Assembly: GCA_938003835.1 (NCBI GenBank)
Contig: CALKXJ010000020.1
Coordinates: 62,001-126,000 of the forward strand
DNA from: an uncultured Bryobacteraceae bacterium
Lineage (GTDB): Bacteria > Acidobacteriota > Terriglobia > Bryobacterales > Bryobacteraceae
Direction: 5' to 3'
Length of the DNA stretch: 64,000 nucleotides
Positions 33,186-41,436 of this stretch are shown here, piece by piece (the stretch's first letter is position 1; every line of letters begins with the position of its first letter). A model generated the notes under the pieces. The model did no database searches and was not told the origin of the DNA. It saw only the letters and a program-made list of their open reading frames with translations. The translations under genes were made by a program, and so were the position numbers.

Positions 33186-35057
33186 CTAGCGGGGCCCGAC
33201 GGCCTCGGCGACCTCGACGGCCATCTCGTAACGGCCGAACGGGGCGCTGAGCTGGATGCCTTGCACCATGGGCCGCACCAGGCGCACCATCTCCTGGGCG
33301 ATCGCCACGCCTTCACGCCGTGCGGCCTCGGCATCCTCGGCCCGCCGCATGCGCTCCAGAAAGGCGGCCGGAACGGGCACCCGCAATTCGTTCACCATGA
33401 ATTCGGCGTTGCGGTAACTGGTGAGCGGCCAGATGCCCGCGATCACCGGAATCCGGTAGCCTTCGATACGACGCAGAAAGTCCTCGAGCAGCCGCACGTC
33501 GAAGACCGGCTGCGTCACCACATATTCGGCGCCGGCCTGCACCTTCCATTCAAAGCGCCGGATCTCTTGCTCCAGGTTGAGTGCGCCCGGATTGGCCCCG
33601 ACGCCGATCACCAGCGCCGTCTGCGAGCCGATGGGGTTTCCGCCGATATCCAGACCCTGGTTGAGGTTGTTGACGATGTTGACCAGTCCGATGGAATCGA
33701 CGTCGAAGACCGCCGTGGCCTCCGGGTAGGAACCCATCCGCGGCGGGTCGCCCGTGATGCAGATCAGGTTGCGGATGCCCAGGCTATAAGCGCCCAGCAG
33801 CTCCGACTGGATGCCGAGGATATTGCGGTCGCGGCAGCAGAAGTGCAACACCGCCTCGATGCCCGCCTGCTGCTGGATCAGATGGCAGGTCACCTGGGCG
33901 CTCATGCGGGCGCTGGCCCGCGGCCCGTCGGGAACGTTGATGCAGTCGATGCCGTGGCGGGCGCACAGGCGCGCCCCTTCGATCTCCTTGCTCGCGTCGA
34001 CGCCGCGCGGCGGCAGGATCTCGACAAAGACGACGAAGCGGCCGGCGGCCAGCTTTTCGCCGAGCTGCGACTTCTTCTCGAGCGGGAGTTTCTCCCGCGC
34101 CCGCGCCTTGACCTCGGGCTCCGCCACCGTCGCCTCGATGCGGCGGTGCACCGGGGCGAGAGAGCGCACCTCGGCGCGGATCTGGCGGATGTGCTCCGGC
34201 GTGGTGCCGCAGCAGCCGCCGATCACCTTGACGCCCGCCCAGAGGAAGCGCCGCGCATACTGCGCCATATATTCGGGCGAGCAGAGGTAGATGTTGCGTC
34301 CCTCGACGCGCGCCGGCAGGCCGGCGTTTGGCATCGCACTCAGCGGTTTGCGCGTGAGCCGGAGCATCTTCTCGATCGTCTCGAGCGTCGCCTTCGGCCC
34401 CACGGAGCAGTTGCAGCCGATCACGTCGGCTTCCGACTCGTCGAGGATCCGCGTGTAGGTTTCCGTATCCGTGCCGTCGCGCAGGTTTCCGAAATCGTCG
34501 ATGGTGACCTGAGCAATGATGACGAGCTCGCTCCCGGCGGCCTCGCGCGCGGCCAGGATCGCCTGGCGCAGTTCGTTGATGTCGGAGAAGGTCTCGAGGA
34601 TCAGCAGGTCGACGCCGGCGCGCACGAGCACTTCGGCCTGTTCGCGGAAGATCTCGCGTGCTTCCTCGAACGAGGTCGGCCCGAGCGGCTCGATCAGCAC
34701 TCCGAGCGGCCCGATGGCGCCGGCGACGAATGCCGCCCCTTGCGAGGCTTCGCGCGCCAGACGGACACCGGCCTCGTTGATTGCCGGAAGCCTGTCGGCC
34801 AGGCCGTAGCCGGCCAGCCGCATCCGGTTGGCCCCGAAGGTGTTCGTTTCCAGGATTTCAGCGCCCGCGCGGACGTACTCGCCGTGAATCTCCCTGATGA
34901 GGGAGGGCTGCGAGAGGTTCAGCTCGTCGTAGCAGCGGTTGATGAAAACACCCCGGCTGTAGAGCATCGTGCCCATCGCGCCGTCGGCTACGAGCGCACG
35001 CCGCTCGAGCGATCGCCGGAATTCCGCCGCGCGGCTGGGCGGGAGCTGATCCGCCAT
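33186..35057 (-). CDS. Bifunctional homocysteine S-methyltransferase / methylenetetrahydrofolate reductase
   Basis: 623 residues, two fused domains. N-terminal domain (about 1-295) is a zinc-dependent homocysteine methyltransferase: DGAMGTMLYSRGVF, GCNCSVGPKATLE and the zinc pair in VIGGCCGTTPEHI. C-terminal domain (about 325-623) is the FAD-linked MetF barrel: FVVFVEILPPRGVDASKE, LICITGDPPRMG and VVTQPVFDVRLLEDFL. The fusion joins methyl-THF production to methionine formation. Unlike the cobalamin enzyme MetH, no B12 module is present. It follows MutM by 14 bases. Confidence 0.93.
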   Translation of the reverse strand: MADQLPPSRAAEFRRSLERRALVADGAMGTMLYSRGVFINRCYDELNLSQPSLIREIHGEYVRAGAEILETNTFGANRMRLAGYGLADRLPAINEAGVRLAREASQGAAFVAGAIGPLGVLIEPLGPTSFEEAREIFREQAEVLVRAGVDLLILETFSDINELRQAILAAREAAGSELVIIAQVTIDDFGNLRDGTDTETYTRILDESEADVIGCNCSVGPKATLETIEKMLRLTRKPLSAMPNAGLPARVEGRNIYLCSPEYMAQYARRFLWAGVKVIGGCCGTTPEHIRQIRAEVRSLAPVHRRIEATVAEPEVKARAREKLPLEKKSQLGEKLAAGRFVVFVEILPPRGVDASKEIEGARLCARHGIDCINVPDGPRASARMSAQVTCHLIQQQAGIEAVLHFCCRDRNILGIQSELLGAYSLGIRNLICITGDPPRMGSYPEATAVFDVDSIGLVNIVNNLNQGLDIGGNPIGSQTALVIGVGANPGALNLEQEIRRFEWKVQAGAEYVVTQPVFDVRLLEDFLRRIEGYRIPVIAGIWPLTSYRNAEFMVNELRVPVPAAFLERMRRAEDAEAARREGVAIAQEMVRLVRPMVQGIQLSAPFGRYEMAVEVAEAVGPR

Positions 35058-35071
35058 GTCGTGTTATCGGT

Positions 35072-35863
35072 TCAACGCTGGCAACCGGGACAGAAGTAGG
35101 TGGAACGCCCTGCTTGCCGGATTCTCCGGATTCGCTGCCTGCATCGGGGGCAGGGCATACCCTCACGCCCATAAACGGCCAGGGGGAATGTCTCGCCCGC
35201 GTCGAATCTCCCCGGTCCAGAATAAGCGTTACACGTCGATTGTATCGCAACGTCGAGAACTTCAACAATCGCTCGATAGAGGCGCTCGATTCGTTGACGG
35301 CTCAACCGGTTGGCGGGCTTCGCCGGGTGGATCCCGGCGCGAAAGAGCGCCTCGGCCGCATAGATGTTGCCCAGGCCCGAGATCCGCTTCTGGTCCATCA
35401 GGAAGAGCTTCGCCGGGGCGCGCGAGGCGCGGGCCAGCTCGGCCAGCCGTTGGGGCGTGAACTCCCGGGCGACGGGTTCGAAGCCCAGGCTCGCATCGAG
35501 CTGTTCGGCCTGCTCTACCGAGAGCAACTCCAAGCGGCCGAGCGCCCGCGGGTCGTCGAGCACCAGAGCGCGGCCGCCGTCGAGTTCGAGCCACGCCCGG
35601 GTGGTGGCGGGCCGCCGCCGCGCGTCCGCGATCGTGTAGAGATTGCCGGTCATTTCCAAATGCACGCGCAAGACGGCGCCTCCGCTCAGCTCGAGCAGGA
35701 GGTTCTTGCCCCGGCGCGTGACACTCTCGATTCGACGGCCACGCAAGCGCGACTCGAGCTTTCGGTCGGGGCGGCGAACCAGGTGTGCGGCGGCGATGAC
35801 GGCGCCCGTGATTTCGCGATTGAGCTTGCGGCGGACCGCCTCCACCTCGGGCAGCTCCGGCAT
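35072..35863 (-). CDS. mutM: Formamidopyrimidine-DNA glycosylase
   Basis: 263 residues. The mature N-terminus MPELPEVEAVRRKL carries the catalytic Pro and Glu. The lesion-binding middle (RRGKNLLLELSGG, LRVHLEMTGNLY), the helix-two-turn-helix (ISGLGNIYAAEALFRAGIHP) and the C-terminal zinc finger (CPRCRQ...FCPGCQR) are all present. It removes 8-oxoguanine and formamidopyrimidines and cuts the strand by beta/delta elimination. Seven bases downstream of the SAM hydrolase-like gene. Confidence 0.96.
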   Translation of the reverse strand: MPELPEVEAVRRKLNREITGAVIAAAHLVRRPDRKLESRLRGRRIESVTRRGKNLLLELSGGAVLRVHLEMTGNLYTIADARRRPATTRAWLELDGGRALVLDDPRALGRLELLSVEQAEQLDASLGFEPVAREFTPQRLAELARASRAPAKLFLMDQKRISGLGNIYAAEALFRAGIHPAKPANRLSRQRIERLYRAIVEVLDVAIQSTCNAYSGPGRFDAGETFPLAVYGREGMPCPRCRQRIRRIRQAGRSTYFCPGCQR

Positions 35864-35870
35864 GGCGTCT

Positions 35871-36659
35871 TCAGAGAATCATCAGCTCGACCGGCGATTC
35901 GGCGCCGCACTTGAGGATCTGGGCGGCCGAGCCTTGCCGCGTCGCCACCTCGAGGTAGCCGGTGCTGCCCGGAATCAGGACGAGCTCGCCGGGTTCGGCC
36001 TCCTGGTAGTTCGACGCCAGCCGGGTCACTGTCAGCATGCCCACCGTCATCCGGAACGGGCGCACGCGCAGGTCGGGAAACTCCTCGAGGCGGAAGTTCG
36101 TGATCAGGTTACCGAAGCGATCCACATGCAGAACGGAGCCGGTCCAGTAGCGCTTGCCCGTACGCACCGGCCGGGCGAATTCGGTCTTCAGGTGATCTTG
36201 GATCAGCTTGCCGATCTGGGCAGGCCGTACGCCTTTGGCCAGATGCGCCGCCACGGGAGCGAAAATGTCCCGGCCATGGAAGGTGTTGCTCACCGGTTTG
36301 AGGAAGTACTTCTCGGCGGTGATGTGCCGCGCCTTGTGCTTGCGCCCGGCGTAGACCATCGACAGCACGCCGTTATCCGGACCGAGAAAGTAATGGCCTT
36401 CGGCTTCGATGAGGATCGGCCGGCGCGCGGTGCCCACGCCGGGGTCGACCACCACGACATGGACGGTTCGCTTGGGAAAGTAACGGAACGCCTGGGCGAT
36501 GGCGAAGGCGCCTTCCCGGATCGAAAACGGCGGAACCTCGTGCGTGATGTCGACTACCTGGGCGGCGGGCTGGATGGAGAGGATGACGCCTTTCATGACG
36601 CCCACAAAGTGGTCGCGGGCGCCGAAGTCCGTCGTGAGCGTGACGATGGGGCGCTTCAT
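35871..36659 (-). CDS. SAM hydroxide adenosyltransferase (DUF62) family protein
   Basis: 262 residues. Signature TLTTDFGARDHFVGVMKG at the N-terminus, GPDNGVLSMVY in the middle and HVDRFGNLITNFR in the C-terminal domain define the S-adenosyl-L-methionine hydroxide adenosyltransferase/fluorinase-chlorinase superfamily. Housekeeping members hydrolyse SAM to adenosine and methionine, and the flanking methionine gene (homocysteine methyltransferase/MetF) fits such a role. The halogenating enzymes are rare, so hydroxide transfer is the likelier activity. First gene of the minus-strand run ending in the Sua5-type synthase. Confidence 0.92.
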   Translation of the reverse strand: MKRPIVTLTTDFGARDHFVGVMKGVILSIQPAAQVVDITHEVPPFSIREGAFAIAQAFRYFPKRTVHVVVVDPGVGTARRPILIEAEGHYFLGPDNGVLSMVYAGRKHKARHITAEKYFLKPVSNTFHGRDIFAPVAAHLAKGVRPAQIGKLIQDHLKTEFARPVRTGKRYWTGSVLHVDRFGNLITNFRLEEFPDLRVRPFRMTVGMLTVTRLASNYQEAEPGELVLIPGSTGYLEVATRQGSAAQILKCGAESPVELMIL

Positions 36660-36688
36660 GCGCTGATAAGATCGAAGAAGAAGCTCCT

Positions 36689-37852
36689 GTGGATCGTTTC
36701 TACTTCGACCATAATGCCACGACCCCCGTGTCGGCCGAGGTGCTGGCAGCCTACACGGAGGCCTTGCGCGAACTCTGTGGCAACGCCTCGAGCATTCACG
36801 CCTTCGGCCAGCAGGCCAGGCAGAGGCTCGAGGAGGCGCGCGGGCGCATCGCCCGGCTGGTCGGAGCGGAGGCGAAGCAGGTTGTCTTTACCAGCGGCGG
36901 CACCGAGGCCAATAACCTGGCCGTACTCGGCGTGGTGCGGGCCTCGCGGCGCGGGCGGCGCCACGTCATTACGACCGAGATCGAGCATCCGGCGGTGCTC
37001 GCCTCCTGTGCGGCACTGGAGCGCGAAGGCGTCGACGTCACTTACCTGCCGGTGAACGGCGCCGGGTTGGTGGATCCCGACGAGGTTCGCCGGGCGTTGC
37101 GGCCCGAGACGGTGCTGATCTCGGTGATGCACGCCAACAACGAGATCGGCGTGATTCAACCGATCGAGGAGATTGCCGGGATCGCGCGCCAGGCGGATGT
37201 CGTCTTTCATTCCGACGGCGTGCAGGCGGCGGGCCGGCTTGCCCTCGACGGTGTGGGCGGCTGCGTGGATCTGTACGCCATCAGCGGGCACAAGTTCCAT
37301 GCCCCGAAGGGCATCGGCGCGCTGATGCTCCGGGGCTCGGTGGCGATCGAGCCGCTCATGTACGGCGGCCATCAGGAGCGCGACCGGCGGCCCGGGACCG
37401 TGAATGTGCCCGCGGCGGTGGCCATGGGCGTGGCGGCGGAGGCGGCCGTTCGGGATCTCGAAAGCGAGCAGGCGCGCCTGGCTGGATTGCGCGACCGCCT
37501 GGAGAGCATGATCCTCGATCGCATTCCCGGCACCGGGGTCAACGGCGGCGGCGCGCCGCGCCTGGCCAACACCACCAACATCTACTTCGACGGCGTCAAT
37601 GCCGAGGCGCTGCTGATCGCCCTGGATCTCAAGGGCTTCGCGGTCTCGACCGGCTCGGCCTGCTCGAGCGGCGCCGTCGAGCCTTCGCACGTGCTCACGG
37701 CGCTGGGTCTTTCGCGCGACCGGGCGCGGGCGAGCCTGCGCTTCTCGCTCGGCCGCGCCAATACCGTCGAGCAGGTCGAGGCGCTGGTCGAGGCGCTGGT
37801 CGAGGCCGTGGCGCATCTGCGCCGGCTGTCTCCGGTGGCCGTCCATGTCTGA
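36689..37852 (+). CDS. Cysteine desulfurase (NifS/IscS-type)
   Basis: 387 residues. PLP-lysine 202 (SGHKFHAPKG) and the persulfide-forming Cys325 (STGSACSSG), with FDHNATTPV at the N-terminus and TSGGTEANNLA in the cofactor loop. It transfers sulfur from cysteine to acceptors. Starts at GTG (36689), 29 bases from the divergent SAM hydrolase-like gene, with a TAAGAT box at 36667-36672. Its stop overlaps the mnmA start by eight bases, so its main acceptor is probably MnmA. Confidence 0.95.
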   Translation: MDRFYFDHNATTPVSAEVLAAYTEALRELCGNASSIHAFGQQARQRLEEARGRIARLVGAEAKQVVFTSGGTEANNLAVLGVVRASRRGRRHVITTEIEHPAVLASCAALEREGVDVTYLPVNGAGLVDPDEVRRALRPETVLISVMHANNEIGVIQPIEEIAGIARQADVVFHSDGVQAAGRLALDGVGGCVDLYAISGHKFHAPKGIGALMLRGSVAIEPLMYGGHQERDRRPGTVNVPAAVAMGVAAEAAVRDLESEQARLAGLRDRLESMILDRIPGTGVNGGGAPRLANTTNIYFDGVNAEALLIALDLKGFAVSTGSACSSGAVEPSHVLTALGLSRDRARASLRFSLGRANTVEQVEALVEALVEAVAHLRRLSPVAVHV

Positions 37853-38951
37853 CGAGCTGATCGCCGTCGCCATGTCGGGCGGCGTGGACAGCTCCACCGT
37901 CGCGGCCCTGCTACACCGCCAGGGCCTGCGCGTCGTCGGTTTGACGATGCAGCTCTGGAATCAGCGGCGTCTGCCTGAGATCGCGGGGCAGGGCACTGCC
38001 GGCCGCTGCTGCTCGCTCGATGACGTCTACGACGCGCGCGCCGTGGCCGCGCACCTGGGTATCCCGTACTACGTCGTCAACTTCGAGGAGCGATTCGAGC
38101 TCCAGGTGGTGAAGCCCTTCATCGAAGAGTACCTGGCCGGACGAACGCCGATTCCCTGCACACTCTGCAATAACTTCATCAAGTTCGATGAGTTTCTCGA
38201 GCTGGCGGCGGGCGTCGGCGCCCGGCGCATCGCGACCGGGCACTATGCGCGCATCCGAAAAGATCCCGAGACCGGGCGCTACCAGTTGCTCAAAGGGATC
38301 GATGAGTGGAAGGATCAGAGCTACTTTCTCTTCGGCCTGACGCAGGAGCAGTTGGCGCGCACGCTGTTTCCGCTCGGCGGCTACAGCAAGGCGCAAGTGC
38401 GCGCGCTCGCCCGCCAGTTCGGCTTGCCGGTGGCGGAGAAGGGCGAGAGCCAGGAGATCTGCTTTGTGCCCAACGGCGACTACGCCGCCTTTATCGAAGC
38501 CTATTTCCGCGAGCAGGGGCTCGATCCGCCCCGGGCGCGAGGCGAAATCGTCACGCGCGAGGGTACGGTGCTCGGCGAGCACGAGGGTGTGCACCGCTTC
38601 ACCGTGGGGCAGCGCAAGGGGCTGGGCGTGGCCGTCGGCGAGCCTCTTTATGTGATCGCCACGGAGCCGGCCTCCCGGCGGGTGGTGGTAGGCCGGGCGA
38701 ACGAGCTGCTGCGCGAGCGGCTGGAGGCACTCGAGGTCAACTGGGTCTCGATCGCGGGACTGGAGGCGCCGCGCCGGGCGGAGGTTCGCATTCGCCACAA
38801 GCACATCGCCGCCCCGGCGACGCTCTATCCCACCGGCGAGCCCACCCGCGTGGAGGTGGTGTTTGACGAGCCGCAGCGCGCGGTGACGCCCGGCCAGGCA
38901 GCGGTTTTCTACGAGGGCGAGGTGGTGCTCGGCGGCGGCTGGATCGCCTGA
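37845..38951 (+). CDS. mnmA: tRNA-specific 2-thiouridylase
   Basis: 368 residues. PP-loop AMSGGVDSSTVAALL, the paired catalytic Cys105 (PCTLCNNFIKF) and Cys206 (ESQEICFVP), and the C-terminal tRNA-binding module (GQRKGLGVAVGEPLYV; EPQRAVTPGQAAVFY). The enzyme adds sulfur at position 2 of the wobble uridine in tRNA Lys, Glu and Gln. Overlaps the desulfurase by eight bases. The REP-like repeat begins at the base after its stop codon. Confidence 0.97.
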   Translation: MSDELIAVAMSGGVDSSTVAALLHRQGLRVVGLTMQLWNQRRLPEIAGQGTAGRCCSLDDVYDARAVAAHLGIPYYVVNFEERFELQVVKPFIEEYLAGRTPIPCTLCNNFIKFDEFLELAAGVGARRIATGHYARIRKDPETGRYQLLKGIDEWKDQSYFLFGLTQEQLARTLFPLGGYSKAQVRALARQFGLPVAEKGESQEICFVPNGDYAAFIEAYFREQGLDPPRARGEIVTREGTVLGEHEGVHRFTVGQRKGLGVAVGEPLYVIATEPASRRVVVGRANELLRERLEALEVNWVSIAGLEAPRRAEVRIRHKHIAAPATLYPTGEPTRVEVVFDEPQRAVTPGQAAVFYEGEVVLGGGWIA

Positions 38952-38983
38952 AAATCGGTGACAGTATACTCAATCCCCAATTT
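38952..38983 (+). repeat. REP-like palindromic repeat, copy 1 (imperfect)
   Basis: Begins directly after the mnmA stop. Shares GACAGTATACTCAATCCCC and AATTTCGG with the element at 45915-45946, with one difference in that shared part. The left arm is mutated (AAATCGGTGA) relative to the perfect arm of copy 2. Confidence 0.7.
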
Positions 38984-39010
38984 CGGGGCGCGCCGTGTCG
39001 CTCGACGGCC

Positions 39011-39016
39011 TACAAT
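39011..39016 (+). promoter_or_regulatory. Putative -10 box (TACAAT), 6 bases from TTG start
   Basis: TACAAT, GGACGC, then TTG at 39023. No ribosome site before the TTG. Supports TTG as the start. Confidence 0.5.
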
Positions 39017-39022
39017 GGACGC

Positions 39023-40258
39023 TTGATCAGCCGCTTCGAACTCTTTGTCGCCTTGCGGTACCTCAAGGCGAAACGCAAACAGGCTGTCATCAGCCTGATT
39101 ACCGCGATTTCGATCTTGGGGGTGGCGGCCGGGGTAATGGCGCTGATCATCGCGCTCGCCATCAACAACGGCTTCCGGAACACGCTCCAGAAGAACCTGA
39201 TCGGCGCCACCGCGCATGTGACGGTGCTCGAGAAGGAGCCGGGCTACGGCATCAGCGGCTGGCGCGAGATCGTCGAGAAACTGGCGGCGCTGCCCCATGT
39301 GGTGAACGCCGCGCCATCGCTTTACGCGCCGGTCTTCCTCAGCGGACCGCTGCGCTCGGAAGGGGCGATTTTGAAGGGGATCGTGCCCGAGACGGGCGTC
39401 CAGCCCATTGAGGCGCTGAACCGGCTCAAGGAGGGCTCGCTCGAGGGGTTGCGGGAGGGGGCCGAGCCACCGGGCATCATTTTGGGGTCGCGGCTGGCGC
39501 AGGCGACGGGCATGCTTTACGGCGCCCGCATCACGTTGATCAGCCCGCAGGGGGAGTTGACCCCATTCGGACCGCGGCCGAGCTACCACCGCTTCCGCGT
39601 GGTGGGCATCTTCGAGTCCGGCTTTTATGAGCTGGACGCTCACTGGGCTTTTACGTCGCTCGCCTCCGCGCAGCGTGTGCTGGCGGTCGAGGACGTGGTG
39701 AACGCCATCGAGCTCCGCCTGGACGACATCCACGCCGCGCCGGAGGTCGCCGCCCGGGCCGAACAGATCCTGGGCCAGGAGCTGGCGGCGACCACCTGGA
39801 TGGAACAGAACCGGCAGATCCTGAACGCGCTGCGCATGGAGCGGGTGGTGACGGTGATCACCATCGGTCTGATTCAACTGGTGGCCGCGCTCAACATCCT
39901 GATCACGCTGGTGATGATGGTGATGGAGAAGCAGCGGGACATCGCGCTGCTCATGTCGATGGGCACGCGCCGCCAGCAGATCCGCAACATCTTCATGCTT
40001 CAGGGCGTCACGATCGGCGTCATCGGCAGTGTGCTGGGTCTCGCCGCCGGTTACACGCTCAGCTACCTGGCCGACAAGAACCGCTGGATCCGGCTCGACG
40101 AGGAGGTCTATTCGATGAGCTACGTGCCGTTTGATCCCCGCTGGATCGACGCGCTCTGGGTGCCGGCGGCGGCCGTGTTCGTCAGCTTCCTGGCGACGCT
40201 CTATCCCTCGCGCGCCGCCTCGCGCATCGCCCCCGCCGAGGCGCTGCGCTACGAGTAG
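39023..40258 (+). CDS. LolC/LolE-like ABC transporter permease
   Basis: 411 residues with the MacB/LolC topology: one membrane segment near the N-terminus (VISLITAISILGVAAGVMAL), a periplasmic domain of about 220 residues, then three C-terminal segments. The opening SRFELFVALRYLKAKRKQAV and the NNGFRNTLQKNLIG block match lipoprotein-releasing permeases, as does the ending PSRAASRIAPAEALRYE. No LolD ATPase or second permease lies next to it. Starts at TTG six bases after TACAAT. Probably involved in moving lipoproteins to the outer membrane. Confidence 0.88.
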   Translation: MISRFELFVALRYLKAKRKQAVISLITAISILGVAAGVMALIIALAINNGFRNTLQKNLIGATAHVTVLEKEPGYGISGWREIVEKLAALPHVVNAAPSLYAPVFLSGPLRSEGAILKGIVPETGVQPIEALNRLKEGSLEGLREGAEPPGIILGSRLAQATGMLYGARITLISPQGELTPFGPRPSYHRFRVVGIFESGFYELDAHWAFTSLASAQRVLAVEDVVNAIELRLDDIHAAPEVAARAEQILGQELAATTWMEQNRQILNALRMERVVTVITIGLIQLVAALNILITLVMMVMEKQRDIALLMSMGTRRQQIRNIFMLQGVTIGVIGSVLGLAAGYTLSYLADKNRWIRLDEEVYSMSYVPFDPRWIDALWVPAAAVFVSFLATLYPSRAASRIAPAEALRYE

Positions 40259-40296
40259 CTCTGCGATATGATGGCGGCTTCGGAGGCATTGAGCTT

Positions 40297-40725
40297 GTGA
40301 GAACGCACCGAACGTTTTTGCTCGTGGCACTGATCGCGGCGGGGGCTCTGGCTGCCGGGCCCGAGGACGAGATCCGCAACGCCGAGAAGCAGTGGGCCAC
40401 CGCGGTCATGAAACAGGATTTCACCACGCTCGCCAGCATCCTGGGCGAGCAGCTCATCTACGCGCATTCGACCGGCGTGGTCGACAGCAAGGGCGAATAC
40501 CTCGGAAAGTTGAAGGCCGGCGGCACGCGTTACGACGTGATCGAACACCGCAGCCTCACCGTGAAGGTTTACGGGGAGGCGGCCGTGGCGCATGCGCGCG
40601 TGCACATGAAGGGCGCCACGCGCGAGGGGCCCTTCGACAACGAGCTGATGATGTTGCACCTGTGGGTGAAGCAGGGCGGCCGCTGGCGCCTGGTGGCGCA
40701 TCAGACGACGCGGCTGCCCACCTAG
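40297..40725 (+). CDS. Exported DUF4440 (NTF2-like) protein
   Basis: 142 residues with an N-terminal signal (RTFLLVALIAAGALAAG) and a DUF4440/NTF2-like domain (PEDEIRNAEKQWATAVMKQD; YDVIEHRSLTVKVYGEAAV; LHLWVKQGGRWRLVAHQTT). These small cone-shaped domains bind hydrophobic ligands or act as isomerases; the role is unknown. Starts at GTG, ten bases after GGAGG. Ends 12 bases from the convergent CBM9-like gene. Confidence 0.82.
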   Translation: MRTHRTFLLVALIAAGALAAGPEDEIRNAEKQWATAVMKQDFTTLASILGEQLIYAHSTGVVDSKGEYLGKLKAGGTRYDVIEHRSLTVKVYGEAAVAHARVHMKGATREGPFDNELMMLHLWVKQGGRWRLVAHQTTRLPT

Positions 40726-40737
40726 ACAGCCGGACCT

Positions 40738-41436
40738 CTACTTCACCAGAAGCAGGCGGCCGAAGGCCTCCGGCGTGTGGTAACTGGGCGAGTGCACCGG
40801 CCGCCAGGCGATGAACTTGCGGTTGGGCTCGGCGCCCTCGATGCGGTAAAGATTAAGACGGAGCTGGTTGCCCTCCTTGGGCGGCCGGGGATCGATCGAG
40901 GTCCAGGGAATCGCCATCTCGCAGTACCAGATGCACCGGGCCTCGTCAATGCGGGTCTTCGACCTCAGACCGGCATTCCATTTCCAGTCGACTTTCGGAC
41001 CGTCGCGGTCGCGATCGACGTCCAGATCGATCCAGTCGTTCTGGGGAGAGACTTCGAACTCCTTGTAGCGGTTGATCCTCTCGAGATCGTGTCCGATGAA
41101 GACCTCGACGACGTCGTAGTCCCAGAGTCCCCAGGTTTCCTGCTCGGGATTGGGCTGCGGCCTCAGGCGCATGGACTCGTATTGCGAAATGAAGAGGAAA
41201 TACAGGTTCCGGTCGGTCCAGCGGCTGCGGATCTCGGTGCGCGCATTCTGGAGCGGCTCGCCCCAGCGGCCGGACTCGGTCACCACCGAGGGGGCGTCGC
41301 GCCAGTGAGGCGCCTCCGGATTGGCGGTCAGCTCGAAGTCCGCCGGCGCGTACCGGCTCCTCATGACGTCATCGGCGGGCCGGGAGGGAGCCACCGCGAG
41401 GAAAAGTAACAGAGCCATGGTGCGCATCGGGATCAC
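40738..41436 (-). CDS. Exported carbohydrate-binding family 9-like protein
   Basis: 232 residues with a signal (MRTMALLLFLAVAPSRPAD within the first 25). The CBM9-like beta-sandwich features are ARWTDRNLYFLFISQYES-type strand, WDYDVVEVFIGHDLE, NDWIDLDVDRDRDG and EMAIPWTSID. CBM9 binds reducing ends of cello- and xylo-oligosaccharides. The GTG at 41436 forms a GTGA overlap with the oxidoreductase stop; an internal ATG at 41427 gives the same signal. The pairing with the oxidoreductase suggests a joint sugar-handling role. Confidence 0.8.
   Translation of the reverse strand: MIPMRTMALLLFLAVAPSRPADDVMRSRYAPADFELTANPEAPHWRDAPSVVTESGRWGEPLQNARTEIRSRWTDRNLYFLFISQYESMRLRPQPNPEQETWGLWDYDVVEVFIGHDLERINRYKEFEVSPQNDWIDLDVDRDRDGPKVDWKWNAGLRSKTRIDEARCIWYCEMAIPWTSIDPRPPKEGNQLRLNLYRIEGAEPNRKFIAWRPVHSPSYHTPEAFGRLLLVK

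Noticed and set aside
33123-35099. Long plus-strand frame opposite the homocysteine methyltransferase/MTHFR gene
   Set aside because: Shadow frame with His/Asp/Arg-rich low-complexity protein and no recognisable domain; the minus strand holds the real gene.
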